Assembly: GCA_900547415.1 (NCBI GenBank)
Contig: URGS01000051.1
Coordinates: 1-5,162 of the forward strand
From: an uncultured Phascolarctobacterium sp.
Lineage (GTDB): Bacteria > Bacillota > Negativicutes > Acidaminococcales > Acidaminococcaceae
DNA length: 5,162 bases
Reading direction: 5' to 3'
Position 1 is the stretch's first letter. Each line of letters begins with the position of its first letter. Below, piece by piece: positions 1 through 4,839 of this stretch. The notes under the pieces were generated by a model. It worked only from the letters and a program-made list of their open reading frames with translations. It was not told the DNA's origin and did not search any database. Both the position numbers and the translations under genes were made by a program.

Positions 1-85
1 TTTCTATCATGAGGAAATCCGTGGGACAGAGAATACCGGAAAAAGAAATCGCTAAATTCCAGGTTTGTAGAGGAGAAGAGGGATA

Positions 86-130
86 ATGAAAGATAAAAGT
101 ATTTTAATTAGTGAGAGGATTTATTGTTGA
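86..130 (+). other. Short ORF (14 codons) behind an SD-like sequence, possible gene remnant
   Basis: An ATG follows an AGGAG (71-75) at 10-base spacing and opens a frame for only 14 residues (MKDKSILISERIYC) before TGA. The ATG overlaps the TAA (84-86) that closes a 27-codon frame open from the left edge of the window. A stop overlapping the next start behind a purine-rich SD is the usual look of an operon junction, so this may be the end of one gene and the broken start of another. I recognise neither peptide. It may equally be chance in AT-rich DNA. Confidence 0.15.
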
Positions 131-155
131 TTTTATAAGCAAAACCGCTTATAAT
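127..155 (+). promoter_or_regulatory. Sigma-A-type promoter with a palindromic operator-like element
   Basis: TTGATT (127-132), a 17-base spacer and a perfect TATAAT (150-155) predict a start near 162. An inverted repeat TTATAAGC-N6-GCTTATAA (133-140 and 147-154, 8/8 complementary) fills the spacer and most of the -10. A repressor bound there would block RNA polymerase. The transcript would reach the terminator at 353-386, giving an RNA of roughly 220 bases. Elements are read directly; promoter and operator function are inference. Confidence 0.45.
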
Positions 156-176
156 TTGAGACGGAATATATTGCTA

Positions 177-185
177 TTATCCACA
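177..185 (+). other. Perfect DnaA-box 9-mer
   Basis: TTATCCACA matches the consensus TTATNCACA exactly. It is isolated; the nearby TTATCAATG (201-209) is only a poor match. No dnaA, dnaN or rep gene is nearby, so an origin is not supported. A single box can occur by chance or act as a DnaA regulatory site. Confidence 0.25.
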
Positions 186-198
186 GTTACAGAGCAAG

Positions 199-229
199 TG
201 TTATCAATGCCGATAACAAAATGATAACA
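199..229. repeat. Three copies of GATAACA: an inverted pair plus a direct copy
   Basis: TGTTATC (199-205) and GATAACA (212-218) form a perfect 7-bp inverted repeat with a 6-base spacer. A third GATAACA at 223-229 repeats the second copy 11 bases downstream, about one helical turn. This could be a protein-binding array or an RNA hairpin in the predicted 162-386 transcript. Confidence 0.4.
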
Positions 230-352
230 TTAGTCCGTATAGGCAGGATAATATGGATAAATCAAATAATCAAAAGAACTGCAAACACGACAACAAATAA
301 TCTCTAAACAAAATTGATTAGTAATTGTCGAGTTTGAATAAAAACTGACTTT

Positions 353-386
353 AATCCCCGCAGATTGATGTTTGCGGGGATTTTTG
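353..386 (+). terminator. Rho-independent terminator
   Basis: A perfect 10-bp stem AATCCCCGCA / TGCGGGGATT (353-362 and 373-382) with a 10-base loop is followed by a T run to 385. It closes whatever is transcribed across 162-352 and insulates the downstream promoter at 444-472. Confidence 0.85.
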
Positions 387-443
387 TATGTTCAAAATTC
401 TTAGAATGTACTGTGTCGTTTAGAGGAGAAGCAAGGAGAAGCT

Positions 444-472
444 TTTTGCTGTTTTTGAAATTATGTTATAAT
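444..472 (+). promoter_or_regulatory. Extended -10 promoter for the DUF2939-like gene
   Basis: A TGTTATAAT (464-472) combines a perfect TATAAT with the extended TGn element. A weak -35 TTTTGC (444-449) lies 17 bases upstream. Transcription should start near 479, inside the tandem repeat at 472-499, leaving a leader of about 50 bases. Confidence 0.6.
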
Positions 473-499
473 ATAGGTGTTATAGGTGTTATAGGTGTT
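472..499 (+). repeat. Three perfect tandem copies of a 9-bp unit at the transcription start
   Basis: ATAGGTGTT occurs three times without interruption at 473-481, 482-490 and 491-499. The base before it continues the 9-base period. The array starts at the last base of the -10 and covers the predicted start site. It lies upstream of the SD (514-522), so copy-number change would alter leader length and initiation context but not ribosome spacing. Confidence 0.9.
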
Positions 500-530
500 G
501 AAAGAACGAAGCTGAAAGGGGTTAATGTTT

Positions 531-1169
531 ATGAATAATACTGCTAAAAAAATTGGCTTAGGTGCAGTTGTTGCAATTTTGTGCGCTTTGGCATTTTACT
601 TTATGTACTGGATAAAAACGCCTGCCTATTCTGTAAATATTATTAGGGAATCCATCGCTAAGCACGACGTGGTTAATTTTGAAAAGCACGTGGATATGGA
701 TACTCTTTACAGCAAGGCTATTGATGATATTATTATTGCTCAGGACAGAATTGAGCATACTAATATTTCTTCAAATCCTTTCCTTATGGGGATTCTGCAG
801 ATTATGAAGCCTGCTATTGTTAATGAAATGAAAATCAACACCATTGAAAACGTCAAGGGTGTTGATGAAGCTAATGGCGGTAAGAAGAGCGAGGCTTCTA
901 AGGTGGCAGAAAGTATGCAAAAGAAGGCTGATGTAAAAAATATGCAGCTTAATGATATTTCTGTTGTAAGTAAGGCTAATGGTGAAGCTATGGTAGCAGT
1001 CAAGGTGTACAGCAAGAAGGTAGCCAAGGATTTTACCTTTAAAATTAAGATGCATGAATTAAGTGATGGTACCTGGCAGGTAAAGGAAATTACTAATCTT
1101 GCAGAAATTTTGGTAGAAATGGATGCTGCTGAAAAAGCTCTTAAGGCTGGCGAAAGAAACGCAGCCTAA
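531..1169 (+). CDS. Membrane-anchored DUF2939-like protein of unknown function
   Basis: A 212-residue protein with a short basic N-terminus and one membrane segment at about residues 8-27. Its segment TPAYSVNIIRESIAKHDV then FEKHVDMDTL follows the pattern of DUF2939 proteins, a run after the membrane segment describing a helical repeat with an 'HDV..F..HVD' signature. The rest (about 35-212) should lie outside the membrane and is rich in Lys, Ala and Glu; the C-terminus looks beta-rich then helical. Family function is unknown. The ATG at 531 is preferred because GAAAGGGG (514-521) then sits about 8-9 bases away; the in-frame ATG at 525 is too close. The gene is monocistronic, between its own promoter (444-472) and the terminator at 1294-1335. 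Family assignment rests on recalled motif resemblance. Confidence 0.7.
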   Translation: MNNTAKKIGLGAVVAILCALAFYFMYWIKTPAYSVNIIRESIAKHDVVNFEKHVDMDTLYSKAIDDIIIAQDRIEHTNISSNPFLMGILQIMKPAIVNEMKINTIENVKGVDEANGGKKSEASKVAESMQKKADVKNMQLNDISVVSKANGEAMVAVKVYSKKVAKDFTFKIKMHELSDGTWQVKEITNLAEILVEMDAAEKALKAGERNAA

Positions 1170-1297
1170 TGTAGTACAGGGTAAAAATTTAACTTGCAGG
1201 GACGACCTTGTGAGGGCGCAGAACGTTGTTGTTTGTACGGACATATTAACTGCTCATATCGTTTACAGCTTTATAGTTTGTCCGCAAATATTCAAAA
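1170..1297. other. Intergenic stretch before the shared terminator, no gene seen
   Basis: Between the DUF2939-like stop and the terminator I see no supported gene. CGGACA (1238-1243) and TGTCCG (1279-1284) form a 6-bp inverted pair around 35 bases. A frame at 1123-1329 overlaps the preceding gene and runs into the terminator, so it is not credible. The stretch is probably a 3' untranslated region read from both sides. Confidence 0.4.
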
Positions 1298-1335
1298 ATC
1301 CCCTTCCTAAATTTGCAGGAAGGGGATGAATTTTT
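1294..1335. terminator. Bidirectional Rho-independent terminator between convergent genes
   Basis: A perfect 11-bp stem ATCCCCTTCCT / AGGAAGGGGAT (1298-1308 and 1317-1327) has an 8-base loop. On the minus strand the stem is followed directly by a T run (the A run at 1294-1298), ideal for ending the tRNA-Arg transcript. On the plus strand the T run (1331-1335) follows after GAA, so it can also end the DUF2939-like transcript, less strongly. Confidence 0.85.
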
Positions 1336-1370
1336 CTGTAGTATATTTTTCAAGCTTAACGATAACTTTT

Positions 1371-1448
1371 TGGTGACCCCGGCCAGAGTCGAACTGGCGC
1401 AAAACCCTGCTCCGGAGGCAAGTGCTCTATCCACTGAGCTACGGGGCC
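1371..1448 (-). tRNA. tRNA-Arg, anticodon CCG
   Basis: Read on the minus strand, this folds as a tRNA. The acceptor GGCCCCG pairs with CGGGGTC, including one G-U. The D arm is GCTC/GAGC with an 8-base loop, and the anticodon stem CTTGC/GCAGG encloses CTCCGGA. The T arm GCCAG/CTGGC encloses TTCGACT. The central CCG decodes CGG. Discriminator A is followed by an encoded CCA. The variable region, as I align it, is 7 bases (GTTTTGC), a little longer than the usual 4-5, giving 78 bases in all. Promoter at 1470-1498 and terminator at 1294-1335 make it a one-gene unit. CGG is a minor codon in the genes here, consistent with a single-copy minor isoacceptor. Confidence 0.95.
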
Positions 1449-1469
1449 ATGTGCATTTATAATAGGAGA

Positions 1470-1498
1470 ATTATACCATATTTTCCTATAAGTAACAA
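1470..1498 (-). promoter_or_regulatory. Promoter of the tRNA-Arg gene
   Basis: On the minus strand TTGTTA (1498-1493), a 17-base spacer and TATAAT (1475-1470) lie upstream of the tRNA. The -10 is preceded by TGG, giving an extended TGnTATAAT. The predicted start near 1463 leaves a 5' leader of about 15 bases for RNase P to remove. Confidence 0.7.
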
Positions 1499-1552
1499 CG
1501 ATTAGGTGATATTTTCGTGACATTTCGTCATTTATGGTATTTTAAGTTGTAA

Positions 1553-1582
1553 TTTATATGGATATGCAATAGAATTTATAAT
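1553..1582 (+). promoter_or_regulatory. Possible promoter for the AI-2E family permease
   Basis: A perfect TATAAT (1577-1582) has only a weak TTTATA (1553-1558) at 18-base spacing as a -35. It would start transcription near 1590 and give a leader of about 100 bases. No better plus-strand candidate is seen in 1449-1680, which otherwise holds no gene. Confidence 0.3.
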
Positions 1583-1680
1583 AGATAGCTTTGCGGTTGT
1601 GCATAGTATGATATTATTTAATTTGGCGGTGCTTTATTGGCAGCCGCTGTGCTTTTAATTTTTAATAAATATCTGATAAA

Positions 1681-1688
1681 GAGGGGAG
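1681..1688 (+). promoter_or_regulatory. Ribosome binding site that fixes the permease start
   Basis: GAGGGGAG sits 5 bases before the ATG at 1694. The in-frame TTG at 1637 has no SD and would add 19 residues that do not belong to the family's usual N-terminus, so 1694 is the likely start. Confidence 0.8.
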
Positions 1689-1693
1689 TAAGA

Positions 1694-2821
1694 ATGCAGC
1701 AAAAAAGTATTTACAAGCTGGTGCTGTTTACGGCAGTACTGTGCTGGTGCTTGTGGAATTATAAGGTAAGCCTCGGGATTTTGGGTACAGCCTATGATAT
1801 TATTTTTCCGTTTTTAGTAGGCGCTTTTATCGCCTTCATTGTTAATGTACTGATGACTAAGCTGGAATACTTTTGGGAGATAGTTTTCAGCAAGGGACCG
1901 CTATTGAAAATTAAGCGTCCTGCCTGTATGGTGCTCAGCTTTCTTTTGATTTTTGCAGTGGTGGCTTTTACTATTATACTGGTAGTTCCGGAGCTGCAGC
2001 ACAGTATTCGCACCTTAGGCAAGCTTATTCCTCCAGCTATGGTTAAGCTTAACACTTTTCTGCACGAAAAGGCTATTCAGTTCAATGTTTCTGCTGCTGA
2101 TTGGCAGCAGCTTCATGATCAGTGGATGGTGCTGCAGAATAATTTACTTCAATATATTCAGAGCAATAAGAGTCTGCTGCTGTCTAGAACCTGGAATGCA
2201 ACAACCTCTGTTGTAGGCGTGCTTACAGAGCTTGTTATTGGCTTTGTGGCGGCGGTGTATCTGCTTTTGGAAAAAGACGTCTTGGCACGTAATGCACGCA
2301 GAACAATTTACGCCTTTTGTTCCAAGGAAAGAGCAGACTACATTGTAAATGCTGCCCGCACAACTCACGAAATCTGCACTGGCTATGTTGGTGGTCAGCT
2401 TTTGGTAGCATTTTTGCTGGGCTGCATGTGTTTTATTGGTATGCTGATTTTGGGACTGCCCTACGCTTTGGTTGAGTCCGTACTGGTTGGTGTTTTGGCC
2501 CTGATTCCTATTTTGGGTACTTTTTTCAGTGCTGCTATTGGCTGTTTTTTAATTTTAGTGGCAGCTCCTGCAAAGATTTGGTACTTTATTATCCTCTTTT
2601 TGATTTTGCAGCGCATCGAGGGTGACTTGCTTTATCCTCGTATTGTAGGCAAGTCCGTTGGTCTGTCAGAGCTATGGGTATTGGCAGCTGTAACCATTGG
2701 TGCCAGCCTAGGCGGTATTATGGGTATGATTCTGTGTGTGCCTCTTTTCAGCGTCATCTACAGACTGTTTTCTCAAAAGGTGGCCGTTGAGCTGGACAAA
2801 AAGCATATGGATGACATATAA
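1694..2821 (+). CDS. AI-2E family transporter (PerM/YtvI-type permease, PF01594)
   Basis: A 375-residue polytopic membrane protein, the usual length for the family. Hydrophobic segments lie at about 7-25, 32-54, 78-99, 172-193, 235-258, 262-290, 296-307 and 328-356. A soluble, helical stretch at about 100-170 is typical of these proteins. The second half carries the diagnostic motifs: GQLLVAF near 234, the proline-glycine turn ALIPILGTF at 269-277, and YPRIVGKSVGL at 314-324 followed by the Gly-rich GASLGGIMGMILCVPL. Family members have been linked to autoinducer-2 export (TqsA) and to Na+/H+ antiport, but most have no proven substrate and none can be named here. The gene stands alone between the tRNA-Arg promoter region and the thioesterase promoter. 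Confidence 0.92.
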   Translation: MQQKSIYKLVLFTAVLCWCLWNYKVSLGILGTAYDIIFPFLVGAFIAFIVNVLMTKLEYFWEIVFSKGPLLKIKRPACMVLSFLLIFAVVAFTIILVVPELQHSIRTLGKLIPPAMVKLNTFLHEKAIQFNVSAADWQQLHDQWMVLQNNLLQYIQSNKSLLLSRTWNATTSVVGVLTELVIGFVAAVYLLLEKDVLARNARRTIYAFCSKERADYIVNAARTTHEICTGYVGGQLLVAFLLGCMCFIGMLILGLPYALVESVLVGVLALIPILGTFFSAAIGCFLILVAAPAKIWYFIILFLILQRIEGDLLYPRIVGKSVGLSELWVLAAVTIGASLGGIMGMILCVPLFSVIYRLFSQKVAVELDKKHMDDI

Positions 2822-2844
2822 AGTGCACTTGCAAGTATTTTTTC
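2821..2844 (+). repeat. Two overlapping 10-bp palindromes and a T run after the permease
   Basis: AAGTGCACTT (2821-2830) and ACTTGCAAGT (2827-2836) are both perfect palindromes sharing ACTT, and a run of T follows (2838-2843). The palindromes have no real loop, so a strong terminator hairpin is not evident. It could be a weak terminator or a site bound by a dimeric protein upstream of the 2862-2891 promoter. Confidence 0.3.
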
Positions 2845-2861
2845 CATAAAATAAAGAATTA

Positions 2862-2891
2862 TTAGTCTAAATTCCCTAAAGGTGCTATAAT
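2862..2891 (+). promoter_or_regulatory. Extended -10 promoter of the three-gene operon
   Basis: TGCTATAAT (2883-2891) gives a perfect -10 with the TGn extension. A weak TTAGTC (2862-2867) lies 18 bases upstream. The start near 2898 leaves a leader of about 28 bases before the thioesterase ATG. Confidence 0.6.
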
Positions 2892-2925
2892 AAGTAATTG
2901 ATTCTATTGAAAGAGGTTTAATGTA

Positions 2926-3360
2926 ATGATTACAATTCGTGATAGAGTTCGTTTTGTAGAAACTGATATGATGGGCGTGGTTCACCATGCCAACTACCTG
3001 CGCTGGTTTGAAATGGGGCGTGTTGCGTATCTGCGTGCCTGCGGTATTACCTTAGGAGAGCTGATGGACGCTGGCGTAATTTTTCCCCTGACCGAGGTGC
3101 AGGCTAAATATAAAAATTCCTGTACCTTTGATGATGAGTTCGAGGTTCAGGTAAAGATGAGCGCTTTCAACAAGGCCAAGATGGAGTTTACCTACAAGGT
3201 TATCCGCCTGCGTGACAATGCAGTTGCTGTTGAGGGCTATACACGCAATCTCTTTACAGACAAGGACGGACGTATTACTCGTCTTGCTCCTGAATGGTAT
3301 GATAAGATTTACAAGGTATATGCTGCTGATAAGGTTGCAGAAGAAGCTGTGGAGGAGTAG
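2926..3360 (+). CDS. YbgC/FadM-like acyl-CoA thioesterase (hot-dog fold, 4HBT family)
   Basis: A 144-residue protein of the usual length for a single hot-dog domain. The N-terminal ETDMMGVVHHANYLRWFEMGR motif (12-32) is the family hallmark: Asp14 corresponds to the catalytic acid, followed by Gly17, His21 and Asn23-Tyr24, and then the helix of the hot dog. Such enzymes hydrolyse acyl-CoA thioesters in the cytoplasm; the acyl chain preferred here cannot be read. The C-terminal tail (about 130-144) is acidic and probably disordered. GAAAGAGG (2909-2916) at 9-base spacing supports the ATG at 2926; the ATG at 2921 meets a stop at once. It is the first gene of an operon, and its last codons carry the SD of the next gene, suggesting translational coupling. 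Mid-gene Lys codons are mostly AAG. Confidence 0.93.
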   Translation: MITIRDRVRFVETDMMGVVHHANYLRWFEMGRVAYLRACGITLGELMDAGVIFPLTEVQAKYKNSCTFDDEFEVQVKMSAFNKAKMEFTYKVIRLRDNAVAVEGYTRNLFTDKDGRITRLAPEWYDKIYKVYAADKVAEEAVEE

Positions 3361-3363
3361 AAA

Positions 3364-4008
3364 ATGGAAAAATATGAAATTGTGCCAGTTCCAACAAGGA
3401 TACTGACTCATCACGATGATATTTGCGATGCCATACTTGAATATGGTAAGGACAAGATTGGTCCTAATGATGTTGTCTGCGTAGCAGAAAGTGTTGTAGC
3501 CATTACCCAGGGACGTGCTCTCCGTTGTGAGGAGTTCAAGCCGGGATTTTTAGCTAAAACCTTGTGTCACCTGTTCCCGTCCAAGGGCAGCATCAGCAGC
3601 TGGTACAGTATGCAGGCTCTTATTGATGCAGAGGGTGGTCCGCGTGTAGTAATGGCTGTTATTTGTGGTTTTTTTGCTAAATGTGTTGGCGTTGCCGGCG
3701 TTTTCTATCGCATGGCAGGTAAGCAGGCTCGTCTTATTGATGATATTACAGGCACCATGCCTCCTTATGATAAGCACATTGTTTATGGTCCAGAAAATCC
3801 TGACAAGGTTTCTGAGGATATTACTAAGGCTTGTGGCTGCTTTGGCGCTGCTGTAGCTGACGTAAACGATTTGAAGCGTTCTGCAGTTCTTGGTGTTTCC
3901 AAGGGCGTGGATGCGGACAAGGTTGCTGCAATTCTCATTGACAATCCCTTTGGCAATGGCAGCGAAAAAACTCCTATCTGCATTATTAAAAACTATCGTA
4001 AGGCATAA
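3364..4008 (+). CDS. Coenzyme F420:L-glutamate ligase-like protein (CofE/FbiB family, function unproven)
   Basis: A 214-residue soluble protein. The segment PNDVVCVAESVVAITQGR (34-51) matches the CofE pattern of a strand followed by 'aESvVaitqGR'. Further conserved-looking pieces are GVAGVFYRMAG (109-119), LIDDITGTMPPYD (124-136), the Gly-rich end and a hydrophobic C-terminus (KTPICIIKN). CofE adds glutamate to coenzyme F420 using GTP. Most Firmicutes do not make F420, yet carry such homologues, so the substrate here is probably something else. The length is a little below the archaeal enzymes (about 240-250). GGAGGAG (3351-3357), inside the end of the thioesterase gene, sits 6 bases before ATG 3364, only 3 bases after the thioesterase stop. 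The downstream gene starts 12 bases after its stop. Glycine codons are 17/19 GGT or GGC. Confidence 0.75.
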   Translation: MEKYEIVPVPTRILTHHDDICDAILEYGKDKIGPNDVVCVAESVVAITQGRALRCEEFKPGFLAKTLCHLFPSKGSISSWYSMQALIDAEGGPRVVMAVICGFFAKCVGVAGVFYRMAGKQARLIDDITGTMPPYDKHIVYGPENPDKVSEDITKACGCFGAAVADVNDLKRSAVLGVSKGVDADKVAAILIDNPFGNGSEKTPICIIKNYRKA

Positions 4009-4020
4009 GGAGGAAGCAAA

Positions 4021-4548
4021 ATGTTGACCTGTATTTTAGAAGCTGTTCTGGCTGTAATCGTCCTGGCCTTTGTGGTAGTGGGCGTATTTATCATGATGCG
4101 CGGCGACGCTGAAATGAATTTTTACTCTAAAAAGAGAACTGATGCAGTTAAGGTTTCCCAAGATGGTGACCGTCTGGACTTTAATGTAGAAATTCCCTAC
4201 GATAACACTGGTAAGCAGGAGGGTACAATTATTGATACCTATATGCGTATCTATCTGCCTCAAGAGCAATATGATGATGTTCTGCTCCGCGGCAAGGTAA
4301 ATTTAAAGGGTGTAATGCGTGAGGATGACTACTTTGAAGCGCTGCTGGTTCCTGAAGGTACTGGCAACACTCTGGTACTGCGCTTTGAGGCTTATGCCCG
4401 CAATGGCAAATCTATTGAAGATGCTTTGAAAAATATTCCTGATATTGATGTAGCTCTCTTTGTTGACTGCCGCGGCCGTCGTGAGCTGTACACCAAAAAG
4501 GAAATCTTTACTCTTACTGCTGCTGAACTGCGTGCTCTGGTAAAGTAA
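4021..4548 (+). CDS. Single-pass membrane protein of unknown function
   Basis: A 175-residue protein I do not recognise. Residues about 5-26 form one strong membrane segment, with no signal-peptidase site seen, so it is probably an N-terminal anchor. The rest is charged and strand-rich (RLDFNVEIPY 51-60, TYMRIYLPQ 73-81, KVNLKG 92-97, TLVLRFEAY 117-125, DVALFVDC 143-150) and suggests a beta domain of about 120 residues. A perfect AAGGAGG (4007-4013) overlaps the preceding stop and sits 7 bases before the ATG. It is the last gene of the thioesterase operon, so it may assist the two enzymes at the membrane; this is inference. All 11 Gly codons are GGT or GGC, like the preceding gene and unlike the following sequence. 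No terminator follows it. Confidence 0.7.
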   Translation: MLTCILEAVLAVIVLAFVVVGVFIMMRGDAEMNFYSKKRTDAVKVSQDGDRLDFNVEIPYDNTGKQEGTIIDTYMRIYLPQEQYDDVLLRGKVNLKGVMREDDYFEALLVPEGTGNTLVLRFEAYARNGKSIEDALKNIPDIDVALFVDCRGRRELYTKKEIFTLTAAELRALVK

Positions 4549-4836
4549 AAAATATTTATAAAAAAGACAAAGAAAAGTGAGCGTGAAGTGGATTTAAAAC
4601 CATTGGTATATCAGTTATCCGTGGAAGAAGTGGATGCCAAACCGGCTTTTTTCATTCAGGTATCGACTGGAAGTGTTGATAATATCAAGCCGGAACTTGT
4701 GCTTGCTTCCATCTATGAGCGTTGCGGACTTACTTATGATGCCAATGCAATTCAGATTCACCGCATCGAAGTATATGCAAAAGATGAACAGGAACAATTC
4801 ATTCCACTGTGTGAAATGGGAGAGGAAATTTTATAG
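4549..4836 (+). pseudogene. C-terminal fragment of a TIGR03936/DUF2344 radical-SAM-associated protein
   Basis: The frame resembles the C-terminal third of TIGR03936 proteins, which are usually about 230 residues. Recognisable pieces are KKTKKSEREVDLKPL at its start, then QVSTGSVDNIKPELVL, QIHRIEVYAKD and the ending EMGEEIL. This resemblance starts before the GTG at 4588, at about 4555, and runs back to the TAA (4546-4548) that ends the upstream gene in the same frame. The N-terminal two thirds are therefore missing. If translated, it would start at the GTG (4588) with no clear SD and make 82 residues, unlikely to work alone. In Firmicutes this family sits before rng, as here. Gly codons are 3/3 GGA, unlike the upstream operon. 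The fragment may be a true deletion or a sequence junction. Confidence 0.7.
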
Positions 4837-4839
4837 AGA

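Larger units (their letters stand above)
162..386 (+). ncRNA. Candidate small RNA or very small peptide transcript (no recognised family)
   Basis: This is the stretch between the predicted start of the 127-155 promoter and the terminator at 353-386. It has no open frame of useful length. The longest are a 28-codon frame at 221-307 and a 15-codon, Lys/Asn-rich frame at 253-300, neither with a proper SD. Inside lie a 7-bp inverted repeat (199-205 with 212-218, 6-base loop) and a further GATAACA at 223-229. Promoter plus terminator around noncoding sequence suggests a small RNA or a tiny regulated peptide gene. I recognise no riboswitch or known RNA fold. Confidence 0.25.

Noticed and set aside
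221..307. 28-codon frame with a hydrophobic start, a possible type I toxin-like peptide
   Set aside because: No SD upstream and no antitoxin RNA visible; kept only as part of the orphan transcript description.
740..1055. Two minus-strand frames (740-1027 and 771-1055) with hydrophobic translations
   Set aside because: They are antisense to a plus-strand gene with its own promoter and SD; hydrophobic content is a by-product of the opposite strand's Lys/Glu-rich codons.
1123..1329. Plus-strand open frame of 68 codons at the end of the DUF2939-like gene
   Set aside because: It overlaps the real gene in another frame and ends inside the terminator; no SD or recognisable motif.
1246..1434. Minus-strand open frame of 62 codons covering the tRNA-Arg and the terminator
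   Set aside because: It lies over a well-supported tRNA gene and a terminator hairpin, has no SD, and its peptide resembles nothing known.
1637..1693. Upstream TTG start that would lengthen the permease by 19 residues
   Set aside because: No SD precedes it, whereas GAGGGGAG is ideally placed before the ATG at 1694.
3052..3414. Minus-strand frame of 120 codons opposite the thioesterase
   Set aside because: The sense strand encodes a clear hot-dog domain; the antisense translation has no family features.
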